From assembly GCA_045221575.1 (NCBI GenBank), contig JBGUWU010000002.1, positions 78,466 to 142,465 of the forward strand: DNA of 64,000 nt, written 5' to 3'. This DNA is from Scybalousia_A sp045221575. Its GTDB lineage: Bacteria > Bacteroidota > Bacteroidia > Bacteroidales > P3. The notes beneath the pieces were generated by a model, which was not told the origin of the DNA, did no database searches, and saw only the letters and a program-made list of their open reading frames with translations. The translations under genes were made by a program, and so were the position numbers. Shown one piece after another: positions 18,378-26,126 of this stretch (positions are counted from its first letter, which is position 1; the number at the start of each line of letters is the position of its first letter).

Positions 18378-19136
18378 ATGCAACAATATGAACTAATACA
18401 ATTAGAAGAAGTAACTTCTACACAAACCTACTTGATAGATAAAGATGAAAATCTTGCTCTACAAGAATTTACTACTGTTTATACAAGCAATCAAACCTTA
18501 GGCAGAGGACAAGGAACAAATAAATGGGAAAGTGAGAAAGGAAAAAACATTAGTTTTTCTTTTCTTCTTAGGCCTATTTTCCTTAATCCATCTAATCAAT
18601 ATTTGATTACTAAGATTATTTCTCTTGCTATTGTTGAAGTATTGCAAGATTATGGAATAAAAAACGTTAAAATCAAATGGCCAAATGATATATATGTAAA
18701 TGAAAATAAGATTTGTGGAATATTGGTGCAAAATAAGATAATAGGCAATGAACTTTCTGCAGTATATGTTGGCATAGGTATAAACATAAACCAGACAAAG
18801 TTTTCTTTTGCTCCCAATCCTACTTCTTTCTTCTTGGAAATGGAAAAGGAATATTCAAAACAAGAAGTCTTTCAAGCTTGTATGCAAAGAATAATATCCT
18901 TATATGAAGAATTTAAAACAGGAAAATTAAACAATATAGACAAAAAGTATTTAGATAATCTTTTGTTTCTTAATCAAAAACGCAAATATGAGTACAACGG
19001 GAAGTTGATACAAGCAGAGATAAAAGACGTTAATGAATACGGACACTTAGTTTTGGAGGGCAGGGAACTTGGTCTTAAAGAAGAAAAGCTAAGCTTATTT
19101 GTAGCAGAACTAAGAGAATTGAAGTTTTTGTTTTAA
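18378..19136 (+). CDS. birA: biotin--[acetyl-CoA-carboxylase] ligase
   Basis: Attaches biotin to the acceptor lysine of biotin-dependent carboxylases and decarboxylases through biotinyl-AMP. The catalytic GRGQGTNKWES loop (about residues 41-51) binds biotinyl-AMP. The KWPNDIYVNENKICGILVQ and VYVGIGININ blocks complete the ligase core, and a short SH3-like C-terminal region follows. At 252 residues it lacks the N-terminal HTH of the E. coli repressor form, so it should be enzyme only. The ATG is 64 bp after the previous stop, just past a terminator. A biotin-dependent methylmalonyl-CoA or propionyl-CoA enzyme would fit the mutase genes in the window, but that link is inference. Confidence 0.92.
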   Translation: MQQYELIQLEEVTSTQTYLIDKDENLALQEFTTVYTSNQTLGRGQGTNKWESEKGKNISFSFLLRPIFLNPSNQYLITKIISLAIVEVLQDYGIKNVKIKWPNDIYVNENKICGILVQNKIIGNELSAVYVGIGININQTKFSFAPNPTSFFLEMEKEYSKQEVFQACMQRIISLYEEFKTGKLNNIDKKYLDNLLFLNQKRKYEYNGKLIQAEIKDVNEYGHLVLEGRELGLKEEKLSLFVAELRELKFLF

Positions 19137-19163
19137 TCTGTCGCTAAATAAGGCTAAACAAAA

Positions 19164-19208
19164 AAAACATCTGTAAGATTATAACAAAAAAAATCTTACA
19201 GATGTTTT
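19164..19208. terminator. bidirectional terminator between birA and pyrF
   Basis: A 17-bp perfect stem: AAAACATCTGTAAGATT (19164-19180) and AATCTTACAGATGTTTT (19192-19208), with an 11-base loop. A- and T-runs lie on both sides. It lies between convergent genes and can serve both. Confidence 0.9.
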
Positions 19209-19228
19209 GTATAAATAACAATATAGGG

Positions 19229-20056
19229 CTATTTATTAAGGTATGTTTTCATTTCTTGTTGAAGTTCTCTTGCTTTTTCGCCAGCTACTTTATAAAAATC
19301 TTCGGTTTTGTCTGCAAAGATTATACCTCTTGAAGAATTAACCAAAAGTCCGCAATCTTTATTCATACCATATTTACAAACTTCTTGCAATGAACCTCCT
19401 TGAGCTCCAACACCAGGAACTAAAAGAAAATGTTCAGGTACAATCTTACGAATATCAACAAACTTCTCTGCTTTTGTAGCACCGCAGACAAACATTAGGT
19501 TTTCTGTAGATGTTTCCCATTGTTGAGCGGTTGCAAGTACTTTTTCAAAAAGATTAACTCCGTTTTTGTCCTCCATATATTGAAAGTCAGCAGCACCTTC
19601 ATTGCTTGTTAAAGCCAAAAGAATAACCCACTTATTAGGATAAAGGAAAGGCATAACAGAGTCTTTACCCATATAAGGAGCAATAGTTATAGCATCAAAG
19701 TCAAAATCTCCATCTTTAGAAAGCATTGACTTAGCGTATTGTTTTGATGTGTTTCCAATATCACCTCGTTTTGCATCTGCAATTATCAAACATTCGTTTC
19801 TTTTGTCTTTTAAATAGTCCATAGTCTTTTTAAGAGATACCAAGCCTTTTATTCCATTGCTTTCATAGAAGGCAAGATTTGGCTTATAAGCGACAGTGTA
19901 GGGTAGAGTAGCGTCTATTATTTTTTTATTAAACTCAAATACAGGATCTTCTTCCTTTAATAAATGTTGAGGAATTTTTTCTATGTCGCTATCCAATCCA
20001 ACACAAAGAAAACTTTGTTTGTTGTTTATCAAAGAGATTAATTCTTGTCTTGTCAT
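19229..20056 (-). CDS. pyrF: orotidine 5'-phosphate decarboxylase (type 2)
   Basis: Last step of UMP synthesis, converting OMP to UMP and CO2. The N-terminal FLCVGLDSD and the catalytic DAKRGDIGNTSKQYA block (Lys and Asp of the active site) are present, as are a VPGVGAQGG phosphate-binding loop and a late NSSRGIIFA. At 275 residues it belongs to the longer subfamily 2, common in Bacteroidetes. It is the last gene of the serS-lipB-pyrF run (30-bp gap to lipB) and ends at the strong bidirectional terminator. Confidence 0.95.
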   Translation of the reverse strand: MTRQELISLINNKQSFLCVGLDSDIEKIPQHLLKEEDPVFEFNKKIIDATLPYTVAYKPNLAFYESNGIKGLVSLKKTMDYLKDKRNECLIIADAKRGDIGNTSKQYAKSMLSKDGDFDFDAITIAPYMGKDSVMPFLYPNKWVILLALTSNEGAADFQYMEDKNGVNLFEKVLATAQQWETSTENLMFVCGATKAEKFVDIRKIVPEHFLLVPGVGAQGGSLQEVCKYGMNKDCGLLVNSSRGIIFADKTEDFYKVAGEKARELQQEMKTYLNK

Positions 20057-20086
20057 AATTTTTATATTGATTTTAGATTTTCTGGA

Positions 20087-20743
20087 TTATATTAATTTTA
20101 CAAAATGATTGTAAAGTTCTGTTTTGATTTTTTCTATATCTATTGTTCTGTTTAGTTCCTTTTGCATACTTGTTACACCTTTATCAACAAAGCCACAAGG
20201 ATTAATATAAGAAAAATAGCGCAAATCTGTATTTACATTGAAAGCAAAACCATGCATAGTTATACCTCGGCTTACTTTTACTCCTATTGCACATATTTTT
20301 CTTGCTTTTTTTGTGTGCGCATCAATCCAAACACCTGTTGCTCCATGCAATCTTTCACAACTTATGCCATAATCACTCATAAGGTTGATAACAGTTTGTT
20401 CTAAGGTGTCAATATATTCTCGTATTCCTAAACCTAAAGCATCTAAGTCTAAAGAAGGATAACCTGTTATTTGACCAGTACCATGATAAGTTATATCTCC
20501 TCCTCTGTTGATGTGATAAACTTCAGCATTTATTTGCTTTAGAAAATCATTATTCACAAGAAGATTACTATCTTTGCCATGTTTGCCTAAAGTATAGACG
20601 TTGTTGTGTTCGCAAAGGATAAAATCTTGAGAAATATTTTCCTCTCCTTGTAGTTTCTTTTCTACTTTCGAGTTGAAAATATCCGTTTGCTTTTGCAATG
20701 CTTCACTATACGCTATTTTTCCCCAATCAATATAGTTTATCAT
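20087..20743 (-). CDS. lipB: octanoyl-ACP:protein N-octanoyltransferase
   Basis: Transfers octanoate from ACP to lipoyl domains, the first step of lipoate synthesis. The RGGDITYHGTGQ signature (GGDxTYHGPGQ in most members), the ARKICAIGVKVSRGITMHG lysine region and the catalytic Cys in NPCGF near residue 185 are all present. Its 218 residues match the family. The start is four bases after the serS stop, so the two are cotranscribed. LipA is not in the window. Confidence 0.95.
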   Translation of the reverse strand: MINYIDWGKIAYSEALQKQTDIFNSKVEKKLQGEENISQDFILCEHNNVYTLGKHGKDSNLLVNNDFLKQINAEVYHINRGGDITYHGTGQITGYPSLDLDALGLGIREYIDTLEQTVINLMSDYGISCERLHGATGVWIDAHTKKARKICAIGVKVSRGITMHGFAFNVNTDLRYFSYINPCGFVDKGVTSMQKELNRTIDIEKIKTELYNHFVKLI

Positions 20744-20747
20744 TGTT

Positions 20748-22022
20748 TTATTCTATTGTATCAAATCCTGTAAATGGTTGTAGTGCTTTAGGAATACGTA
20801 TTCCGTTTTCTGTTTGGTTGTTTTCCAAAAGAGCCGCAACTATTCTTGGAAGAGCAAGGGCAGAACCGTTAAGAGTATGACAAAGTTGAGTTTTGTTGTT
20901 ATCATCTTTGTAACGTACTTTTAATCTATTTGCCTGATATGTTTCAAAATTGCTAACACTTGAAACTTCTAACCAGCGTTTTTGTGCTGCACTATAAACT
21001 TCAAAGTCAAAAGTCAAAGCAGAAGTAAAACTAATATCTCCACCACAAAGACGAAGTACTCTATAAGGTAGTTCTAATTTGTCAAGCAAAGAAGCAACGT
21101 GATTCATCATTGCTTTTAATTGTTCATAAGAATGTTCTGGTGAGTCAATGCAAACAATTTCTACTTTATCAAATTGATGTAATCTATTAAGACCTCTAAC
21201 ATCTTTACCATAAGAACCTGCTTCTCTTCTAAAACATTGAGAATAAGCACAACGTTTTATTGGGAAGTCTTTTTTATCAACAATGCAATCTCTGAAAATA
21301 TTTGTAACAGGAACCTCAGCAGTAGGAATCATATAGAAATTGTCTAAAGTGATAACATACATTTGAGCTTCTTTGTCTGGAAGTTGTCCTGTTGCAAGTG
21401 CGGACTGTTCATTAACCATCAAAGGAGGTTGTACTTCTAAGTAACCATCTTTGTCTGCCTCACTTAAAAAGAAATTAATCAATGCTCTTTGCAACTTAGC
21501 ACCCTTTCCTTTATATAATGGGAAACCTGCGCCTGTTATTTTGTTTCCAAGATTGAAGTCTATTATGTCGTACTTTGAGCAAAGATCCCAATGAGGTAGA
21601 GCTTTGTCGTTAAGATTAGGTATCTCTCCGTGCATTTCCACTACTTCATTATCCTCTTCTCCTTTTCCTGGTTTGACAGATTGATGAGGAAGATTAGGAA
21701 CAGAAAGAAGTAAAGCCTTAATTTTAGTATCTGCTTCTGAAAGCTTATCTGTCAAGTCTTTTTCTTCGGCTTTTAGGGTGGAAGTTTCTTGTTTTTTTTC
21801 TTCTGCTTCTTCTTTTTTACCTTCTTTGAAAAGAGAACCTATTTGTTTAGCAAGAATATTTTGTTTTTGTTTGCACTCATCGGACATTTTTTGTAAATCT
21901 CTACGCTTATTGTCCAAAGAAATTATTTCTTCTATTATTTGTTCGGCATTCTTGAAGTTCTTTATCTTCAGCCTTTCTATTACAAATTCTTTATTATCTC
22001 TTATTATATTTAGTTGTAACAT
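20748..22022 (-). CDS. serS: seryl-tRNA synthetase
   Basis: Class II synthetase charging tRNA-Ser. The N-terminal 110 residues form the long antiparallel coiled coil that holds the tRNA variable arm (rich in K, E and Q). Motif 2 is FRREAGSYGKDVRGLNRLHQF and motif 3 is near the end (LNGSALALPRIVAALLEN). Its 424 residues are typical. First gene of a minus-strand operon with lipB and pyrF, with its own promoter at 22055-22086. Confidence 0.96.
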   Translation of the reverse strand: MLQLNIIRDNKEFVIERLKIKNFKNAEQIIEEIISLDNKRRDLQKMSDECKQKQNILAKQIGSLFKEGKKEEAEEKKQETSTLKAEEKDLTDKLSEADTKIKALLLSVPNLPHQSVKPGKGEEDNEVVEMHGEIPNLNDKALPHWDLCSKYDIIDFNLGNKITGAGFPLYKGKGAKLQRALINFFLSEADKDGYLEVQPPLMVNEQSALATGQLPDKEAQMYVITLDNFYMIPTAEVPVTNIFRDCIVDKKDFPIKRCAYSQCFRREAGSYGKDVRGLNRLHQFDKVEIVCIDSPEHSYEQLKAMMNHVASLLDKLELPYRVLRLCGGDISFTSALTFDFEVYSAAQKRWLEVSSVSNFETYQANRLKVRYKDDNNKTQLCHTLNGSALALPRIVAALLENNQTENGIRIPKALQPFTGFDTIE

Positions 22023-22054
22023 ATTTTTAATGTATTTTGTTAAATTTAACGTTG

Positions 22055-22086
22055 CAAAATTACAACTTTTTAATACAATAAAGCAA
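22055..22086 (-). promoter_or_regulatory. serS promoter
   Basis: On the minus strand, TAATTTTG (complement of 22055-22062) lies 21 bp downstream of TTG (complement of 22084-22086) and about 33 bp before the serS ATG. Confidence 0.5.
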
Positions 22087-22126
22087 GTTTAAAGCAACAA
22101 GTTCTTAATTTTTCTTGTTTTTTTTC

Positions 22127-22156
22127 TTTGTGTTTTTATTTATTGTTGTAACTTTG
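22127..22156 (+). promoter_or_regulatory. promoter of the methylmalonyl-CoA mutase small-subunit gene
   Basis: TTTG (22127-22130), 18 bp, then TAACTTTG (22149-22156): one of the best matches to the Bacteroidetes consensus in the window. The gene starts 41 bp downstream. It is divergent from the serS promoter, 40 bp away. Confidence 0.65.
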
Positions 22157-22196
22157 CACTCCAAGAAATAAAAACAATACAAAAAACATATTTATT

Positions 22197-24050
22197 ATGG
22201 ATAACAATAAGTTGTTTAACGAATTTCCTGAAGTTACAACAGAACAATGGGAAAAGGTTATAGAAAAAGACCTTAAAGGTGCTGATTATAATAAAAAACT
22301 TATTTGGAAAACCAATGAAGGTTTTGACGTAAAGCCTTATTATAGAGCAAATGATATAGAAGATTTAGAGTATTTGAAAACAAATCCTGATGAGTTGCCT
22401 TATGTTAGAGGTTACAAAAAGAATAATAATTCATGGGATATGCGTCAAGACTTTGAAACAGAAGACTTGGAAAAACAAAACTCTTTAGCTCTCATGTCTT
22501 TAGAAAGAGGTGCAAACTCTATAGGCTTAAATGCTGAAAAAGTAGAAAAAGAAGATGATTTCAATGTTCTTCTTAAGGATATTAGAGTTGATTTAATTAA
22601 AGTTAATTTTCTAAAATCAAAGAATTATCTTGAACTTTTGAAAATGTATGTTGCTTATCTAAAGAAAAACAACATAGATACAGCAAATCTTGAAGGCAGT
22701 ATTAACTTTGATGTTTTCGCATACGCATTAACTCATGGTAAATATTATTCTTCTTTAAACAATAATATTAATGAACTTGTTGAAATTATTAAGTTTGCTA
22801 AGGAAAACTTACCAAAATACAAAGTTGTAAATGTTAATGTTACTGTTTTAAGAGATGCAGGTTCAAGTATTACTCAAGAACTTGGTTTTGCGATTGCAGA
22901 AGCTAACGAATATATGGCTTTATTAACTGATAAAGGTTTTGCAATAAAAGATATAGCACAAAGACTTATGTTCTCTTTTGCAACAGGTGGTAATTATTTC
23001 TTTGAGATTGCTAAGTTGCGTGCCTTACGTTTGTTGTGGGCAAACGTAATGCAACAATACAAGGGTGCAGACAAAGAAGATGCAAAAACATTTATACATG
23101 CTGAGAATACAATTTACAATAAGACAATATTTGATGCACATGTTAATCTTCTTCGTACTACAACTGAAACAATGTCTTCAGCTGTTGCAGGAGCAGACTC
23201 AATTAGTGTAAAGCCTTTTGATATTGCGTTAAAAGAGAGTGATGAGTTTTCTGTACGTTTGGCTTTAAATCAACAAATATTACTAAAAGAAGAATCATAC
23301 TTGGATAAAATCGTAGATCCTTCTGCTGGTTCTTATTACATAGAAACACTTACCAATAATATTTCTGAGCAAGCTTGGAATATATTTAAAGAAGTTGAAA
23401 AATTAGGAGGATATTCTAAAGCCATAGAACAAAACTTTGTTCAAGATAGGGTAGAAGAAACATTTAATGCTGTTGCTAAAGATGTAGCAAAACGTAAGAA
23501 AGTTATTGTAGGAACAAATCAATATCCTAATCTTGCAGAAAAAACAGTTCAGATAGAAAAGCAATGTTGCAAAAAATCAACAGAAGGAGCAGAATTTAAA
23601 CCATTGATGAAACGTAGAGAAGCATCTGCTTTTGAAAAACTTCGTTTAGATGTTATAAATTCAAAGAAAGTTCCTACTGTATTCTGTTTGCTTTATGGTA
23701 ATCTTGCAATGCGTACAGCAAGAGCAGGTTTTGCAAGCAATTTCTTTGGAGTTGCAGGTTATGAAATCGCAAACAATAGAGGATTTGACACCATTGACGA
23801 GGCAGCTCAAGAGATTATTAAAGCCAATAACGATATTCTTGTTCTATGTTCTTCAGATGATGAGTATCAAGAACTTGTTAAGGAAATTCTTCCTAAGGTT
23901 GTTGGTAAGATAAAGCATATAGTTGTAGCAGGAAATCCTGTTGATGAACTAAAAGAAGAGTTTAATAAAGCAGGCGTTACAGATTATATCAATATAAGAA
24001 CAAATGCTTTAGAAAGTCTTACAAGATATAATGAAAACTTGTTAAAATAG
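22197..24050 (+). CDS. mutA: methylmalonyl-CoA mutase small subunit
   Basis: Non-catalytic partner of the B12-dependent enzyme that interconverts succinyl-CoA and methylmalonyl-CoA on the propionate route. The N-terminus (NEFPEVTTEQWEKVIEKDLKG) and substrate-barrel blocks (VDPSAGSYYIETLTN, then RVEETFNAVAK) are typical. The C-terminal B12-like domain lacks the DxHxxG cobalamin motif, reading RAGFASNFFGVAGYEI, as expected for the small subunit. Length of 617 residues is normal. Unusually, the large subunit (mutB) does not follow: a strong terminator stands 25 bp after the stop and the next genes are unrelated. MeaB, the chaperone GTPase, is 13.6 kb downstream. Confidence 0.93.
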   Translation: MDNNKLFNEFPEVTTEQWEKVIEKDLKGADYNKKLIWKTNEGFDVKPYYRANDIEDLEYLKTNPDELPYVRGYKKNNNSWDMRQDFETEDLEKQNSLALMSLERGANSIGLNAEKVEKEDDFNVLLKDIRVDLIKVNFLKSKNYLELLKMYVAYLKKNNIDTANLEGSINFDVFAYALTHGKYYSSLNNNINELVEIIKFAKENLPKYKVVNVNVTVLRDAGSSITQELGFAIAEANEYMALLTDKGFAIKDIAQRLMFSFATGGNYFFEIAKLRALRLLWANVMQQYKGADKEDAKTFIHAENTIYNKTIFDAHVNLLRTTTETMSSAVAGADSISVKPFDIALKESDEFSVRLALNQQILLKEESYLDKIVDPSAGSYYIETLTNNISEQAWNIFKEVEKLGGYSKAIEQNFVQDRVEETFNAVAKDVAKRKKVIVGTNQYPNLAEKTVQIEKQCCKKSTEGAEFKPLMKRREASAFEKLRLDVINSKKVPTVFCLLYGNLAMRTARAGFASNFFGVAGYEIANNRGFDTIDEAAQEIIKANNDILVLCSSDDEYQELVKEILPKVVGKIKHIVVAGNPVDELKEEFNKAGVTDYINIRTNALESLTRYNENLLK

Positions 24051-24074
24051 TTTTTTAATTTTTACTTATCACAT

Positions 24075-24106
24075 ATCGCAACCAGTGATGGTTGCGATTT
24101 TTTTTT
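24075..24106 (+). terminator. intrinsic terminator after mutA
   Basis: Stem ATCGCAACC (24075-24083) and GGTTGCGAT (24090-24098) with a 6-base loop, then a run of nine T's. It ends the mutA transcript before any mutB. Confidence 0.92.
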
Positions 24107-24220
24107 AATAATTCAAAGAGCATGTTAAACACAATTCAATGTAAAGAATAGAAATAAATTATTAGCAACAAAAGATTGTTTATATAAAATAATACAAATC
24201 CATTCACGTTTTTTATAATA

Positions 24221-24283
24221 AAAAGCAAAGTTTGGAATATTGAAGTAATCCAATATCAAACATTCAAAAAACGTTTTGCTTTT
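24221..24283. other. 63-nt nested hairpin in the 262-bp gap before the lipoprotein gene
   Basis: Nested complementary segments: AAAAGCAAA (24221-24229) with TTTGCTTTT (24275-24283); GTTTG (24230-24234) with CAAAC (24257-24261); ATATTG (24238-24243) with CAATAT (24251-24256). It lies 30-90 bp before the ATG at 24313, so it could be a leader structure. The rest of the gap (24107-24220) is AT-rich with nothing I recognise. Confidence 0.5.
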
Positions 24284-24312
24284 AGAATTAATAATTAAAA
24301 ATATATAAAACT

Positions 24313-24816
24313 ATGAAAAAATTAAATTCTTTAGCAAAGATATTGTTTTTCTTCTTTGCAGTTTTAAGTTTCAGTTTAGTAATCGTTAGTTGTAATGATG
24401 ACGATGAAAAAGATGCAAAAACGACAACATCAACGACCGAAGAAGAAGATGATGAAGATTTAGATAGTATTCCAATAGAAGAAATGACATTGGAACAACG
24501 ACGAAAAGTTTTTATTGGGACGTGGGTTCAATATGATTGGTTATCTTATAATGGACCTGATACCCTAACTTTTCTAAAAGATGGTTCGGTAAATGAATCT
24601 AATAGTATTTTTCAAGATGCATATTTCACACTTACAGATACTAATAAGATTAAATTTGATAGTGTAACGGACTATCCAAATCAACCAATAAAGAAGAAAG
24701 AATTTTATTTTGAATTAAAACGCTATGATGGCGTATATTGGGTACAGTTTCGTAATTTTGAAATAGGTACTTGGATAGATGCAATTTACGATATATGGTA
24801 TTATAAAATTGATTAG
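24313..24816 (+). CDS. probable surface-exposed lipoprotein, lipocalin-like
   Basis: 167 residues. The signal ends VIVSC with Cys27 as lipidation site. Immediately after it comes NDDDEKD, similar to the acidic lipoprotein export signal that sends Bacteroidetes lipoproteins to the cell surface (SDDDD in Bacteroides). A long acidic Thr/Glu linker follows, then a compact domain (FIGTWVQYDWLSYNGPDTLTFLKDGS) resembling lipocalin-like/DUF folds of this phylum. It ends two bases before the subtilase gene and is probably cotranscribed with it, perhaps as an accessory or inhibitor of that protease; that is inference. Confidence 0.75.
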   Translation: MKKLNSLAKILFFFFAVLSFSLVIVSCNDDDEKDAKTTTSTTEEEDDEDLDSIPIEEMTLEQRRKVFIGTWVQYDWLSYNGPDTLTFLKDGSVNESNSIFQDAYFTLTDTNKIKFDSVTDYPNQPIKKKEFYFELKRYDGVYWVQFRNFEIGTWIDAIYDIWYYKID

Positions 24817-24818
24817 GA

Positions 24819-26126
24819 ATGAAAAAGATAGTTTTATTAAGTTTTTTATTTTGTAGTATAGCATTATTTTCTCAAAACGAATATTCCTACTACTACAAAA
24901 ACACGAAGCAAAATTTAAGTCTAAACACTAAATATGCCTATATAAGTGGTGAAAATGTAGATATACAACATTTACTATCAGATAATATTAGCAACATTGA
25001 AAGTGTGGATTCTACGAATTATGCAAATGATTATGTTATTGTAGAATTCTTAGATGTATTATCTAAAGAAAGATATTTTGCAAGGCTAAAAGAATTTAGT
25101 CGAATTTATAATGTCTACGCAGAACCATTCTTTAGTAATTGTTTTTTTGATAAAATAGGAGCCTCAAAATATTTTTATGTTAGGCTTAGAAAAATAGAGG
25201 ATACAACAATTTTGTCAAACTATGCTAGAGAATTTAAATCCCAAGTTGTTTTACAGGATGAATATATGCCTTTATGGTTTACTCTAAGAAAAGATAACAC
25301 ATCTAGATACAATTCTGTAGAACTCTCAAAAATATTTTATAAATCGGGATTGTTTTCTACAGCCGAACCAGATTTAATAGTAAATGCTTTACTTTCAAAT
25401 GATTCTTTGTATTCTCTCCAATGGAATTTAAATAACACAGGACAATATAATACAGAATATTATTGTAATGCACCTGGTGTAGACATAGATGTAGAGAAAG
25501 CATGGAATATTACAAATGGGGATACTAATGTTAAGATTGCACTAATAGATGATGGACTATATTTATCTCACCCAGATTTAATAGACAATATGTATTATAA
25601 GAGTTATGATACTGAAAATAACGACACCGTCAGTAGAATGTATGGTAGCCACGGTACAGCATGTGCTGGAATTATAGGAGCCATACAAAATAACGAAATA
25701 GGTTTATCAGGTATTTCTACACAATGTAGGCTTATGTCTATTAGTGCGAAAATGAATTCTTCCGAAATTAATGAGCATAATATTGCTAAGGGTATTAATT
25801 GGGCGTGGAGGAATAATGCAAGTATTATCAATTGTTCGTGGCACTATTATCCTTCGGAATATATTTCAGATGCGATAGATAGTGCAGTCTTATTAGGTCG
25901 TAATGAAAAAGGATGTGTGGTTGTTTGTGCATCCGGGAATAAGGACTTAGATACTGTTAATTTTCCTGCGAATATGACTAACACTATATCTGTTGGAGCT
26001 ATTTCAATAGATGGTAATAGAAAGACATCAGAATCTTGTGATAGAGTAAGTAGTTGGGGAAGTCAATATGGAACGAATTTATCTATAGTCGCACCCGGTA
26101 TATTATACCTACGACGGCAAGCGTAA
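24819..26126 (+). CDS. subtilase N-terminal fragment (Asp and His, no Ser)
   Basis: 435 residues with signal peptide (MKKIVLLSFLFCSIALFSQ), prodomain and the first two members of the S8 triad. The last residues after VAPG (ILYLRRQA) are out-of-frame reading. On its own it would be inactive. It starts two bases after the lipoprotein gene. Confidence 0.7.
   Translation: MKKIVLLSFLFCSIALFSQNEYSYYYKNTKQNLSLNTKYAYISGENVDIQHLLSDNISNIESVDSTNYANDYVIVEFLDVLSKERYFARLKEFSRIYNVYAEPFFSNCFFDKIGASKYFYVRLRKIEDTTILSNYAREFKSQVVLQDEYMPLWFTLRKDNTSRYNSVELSKIFYKSGLFSTAEPDLIVNALLSNDSLYSLQWNLNNTGQYNTEYYCNAPGVDIDVEKAWNITNGDTNVKIALIDDGLYLSHPDLIDNMYYKSYDTENNDTVSRMYGSHGTACAGIIGAIQNNEIGLSGISTQCRLMSISAKMNSSEINEHNIAKGINWAWRNNASIINCSWHYYPSEYISDAIDSAVLLGRNEKGCVVVCASGNKDLDTVNFPANMTNTISVGAISIDGNRKTSESCDRVSSWGSQYGTNLSIVAPGILYLRRQA

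Noticed and set aside
22023..22196. Cobalamin riboswitch upstream of mutA
   Set aside because: The leader is only about 35 bases after the promoter and has no B12-box sequence.
26054..26126. Programmed frameshift in the subtilase
   Set aside because: The overlap lacks a slippery heptamer and a downstream pseudoknot-like structure; an indel or sequencing error is simpler.
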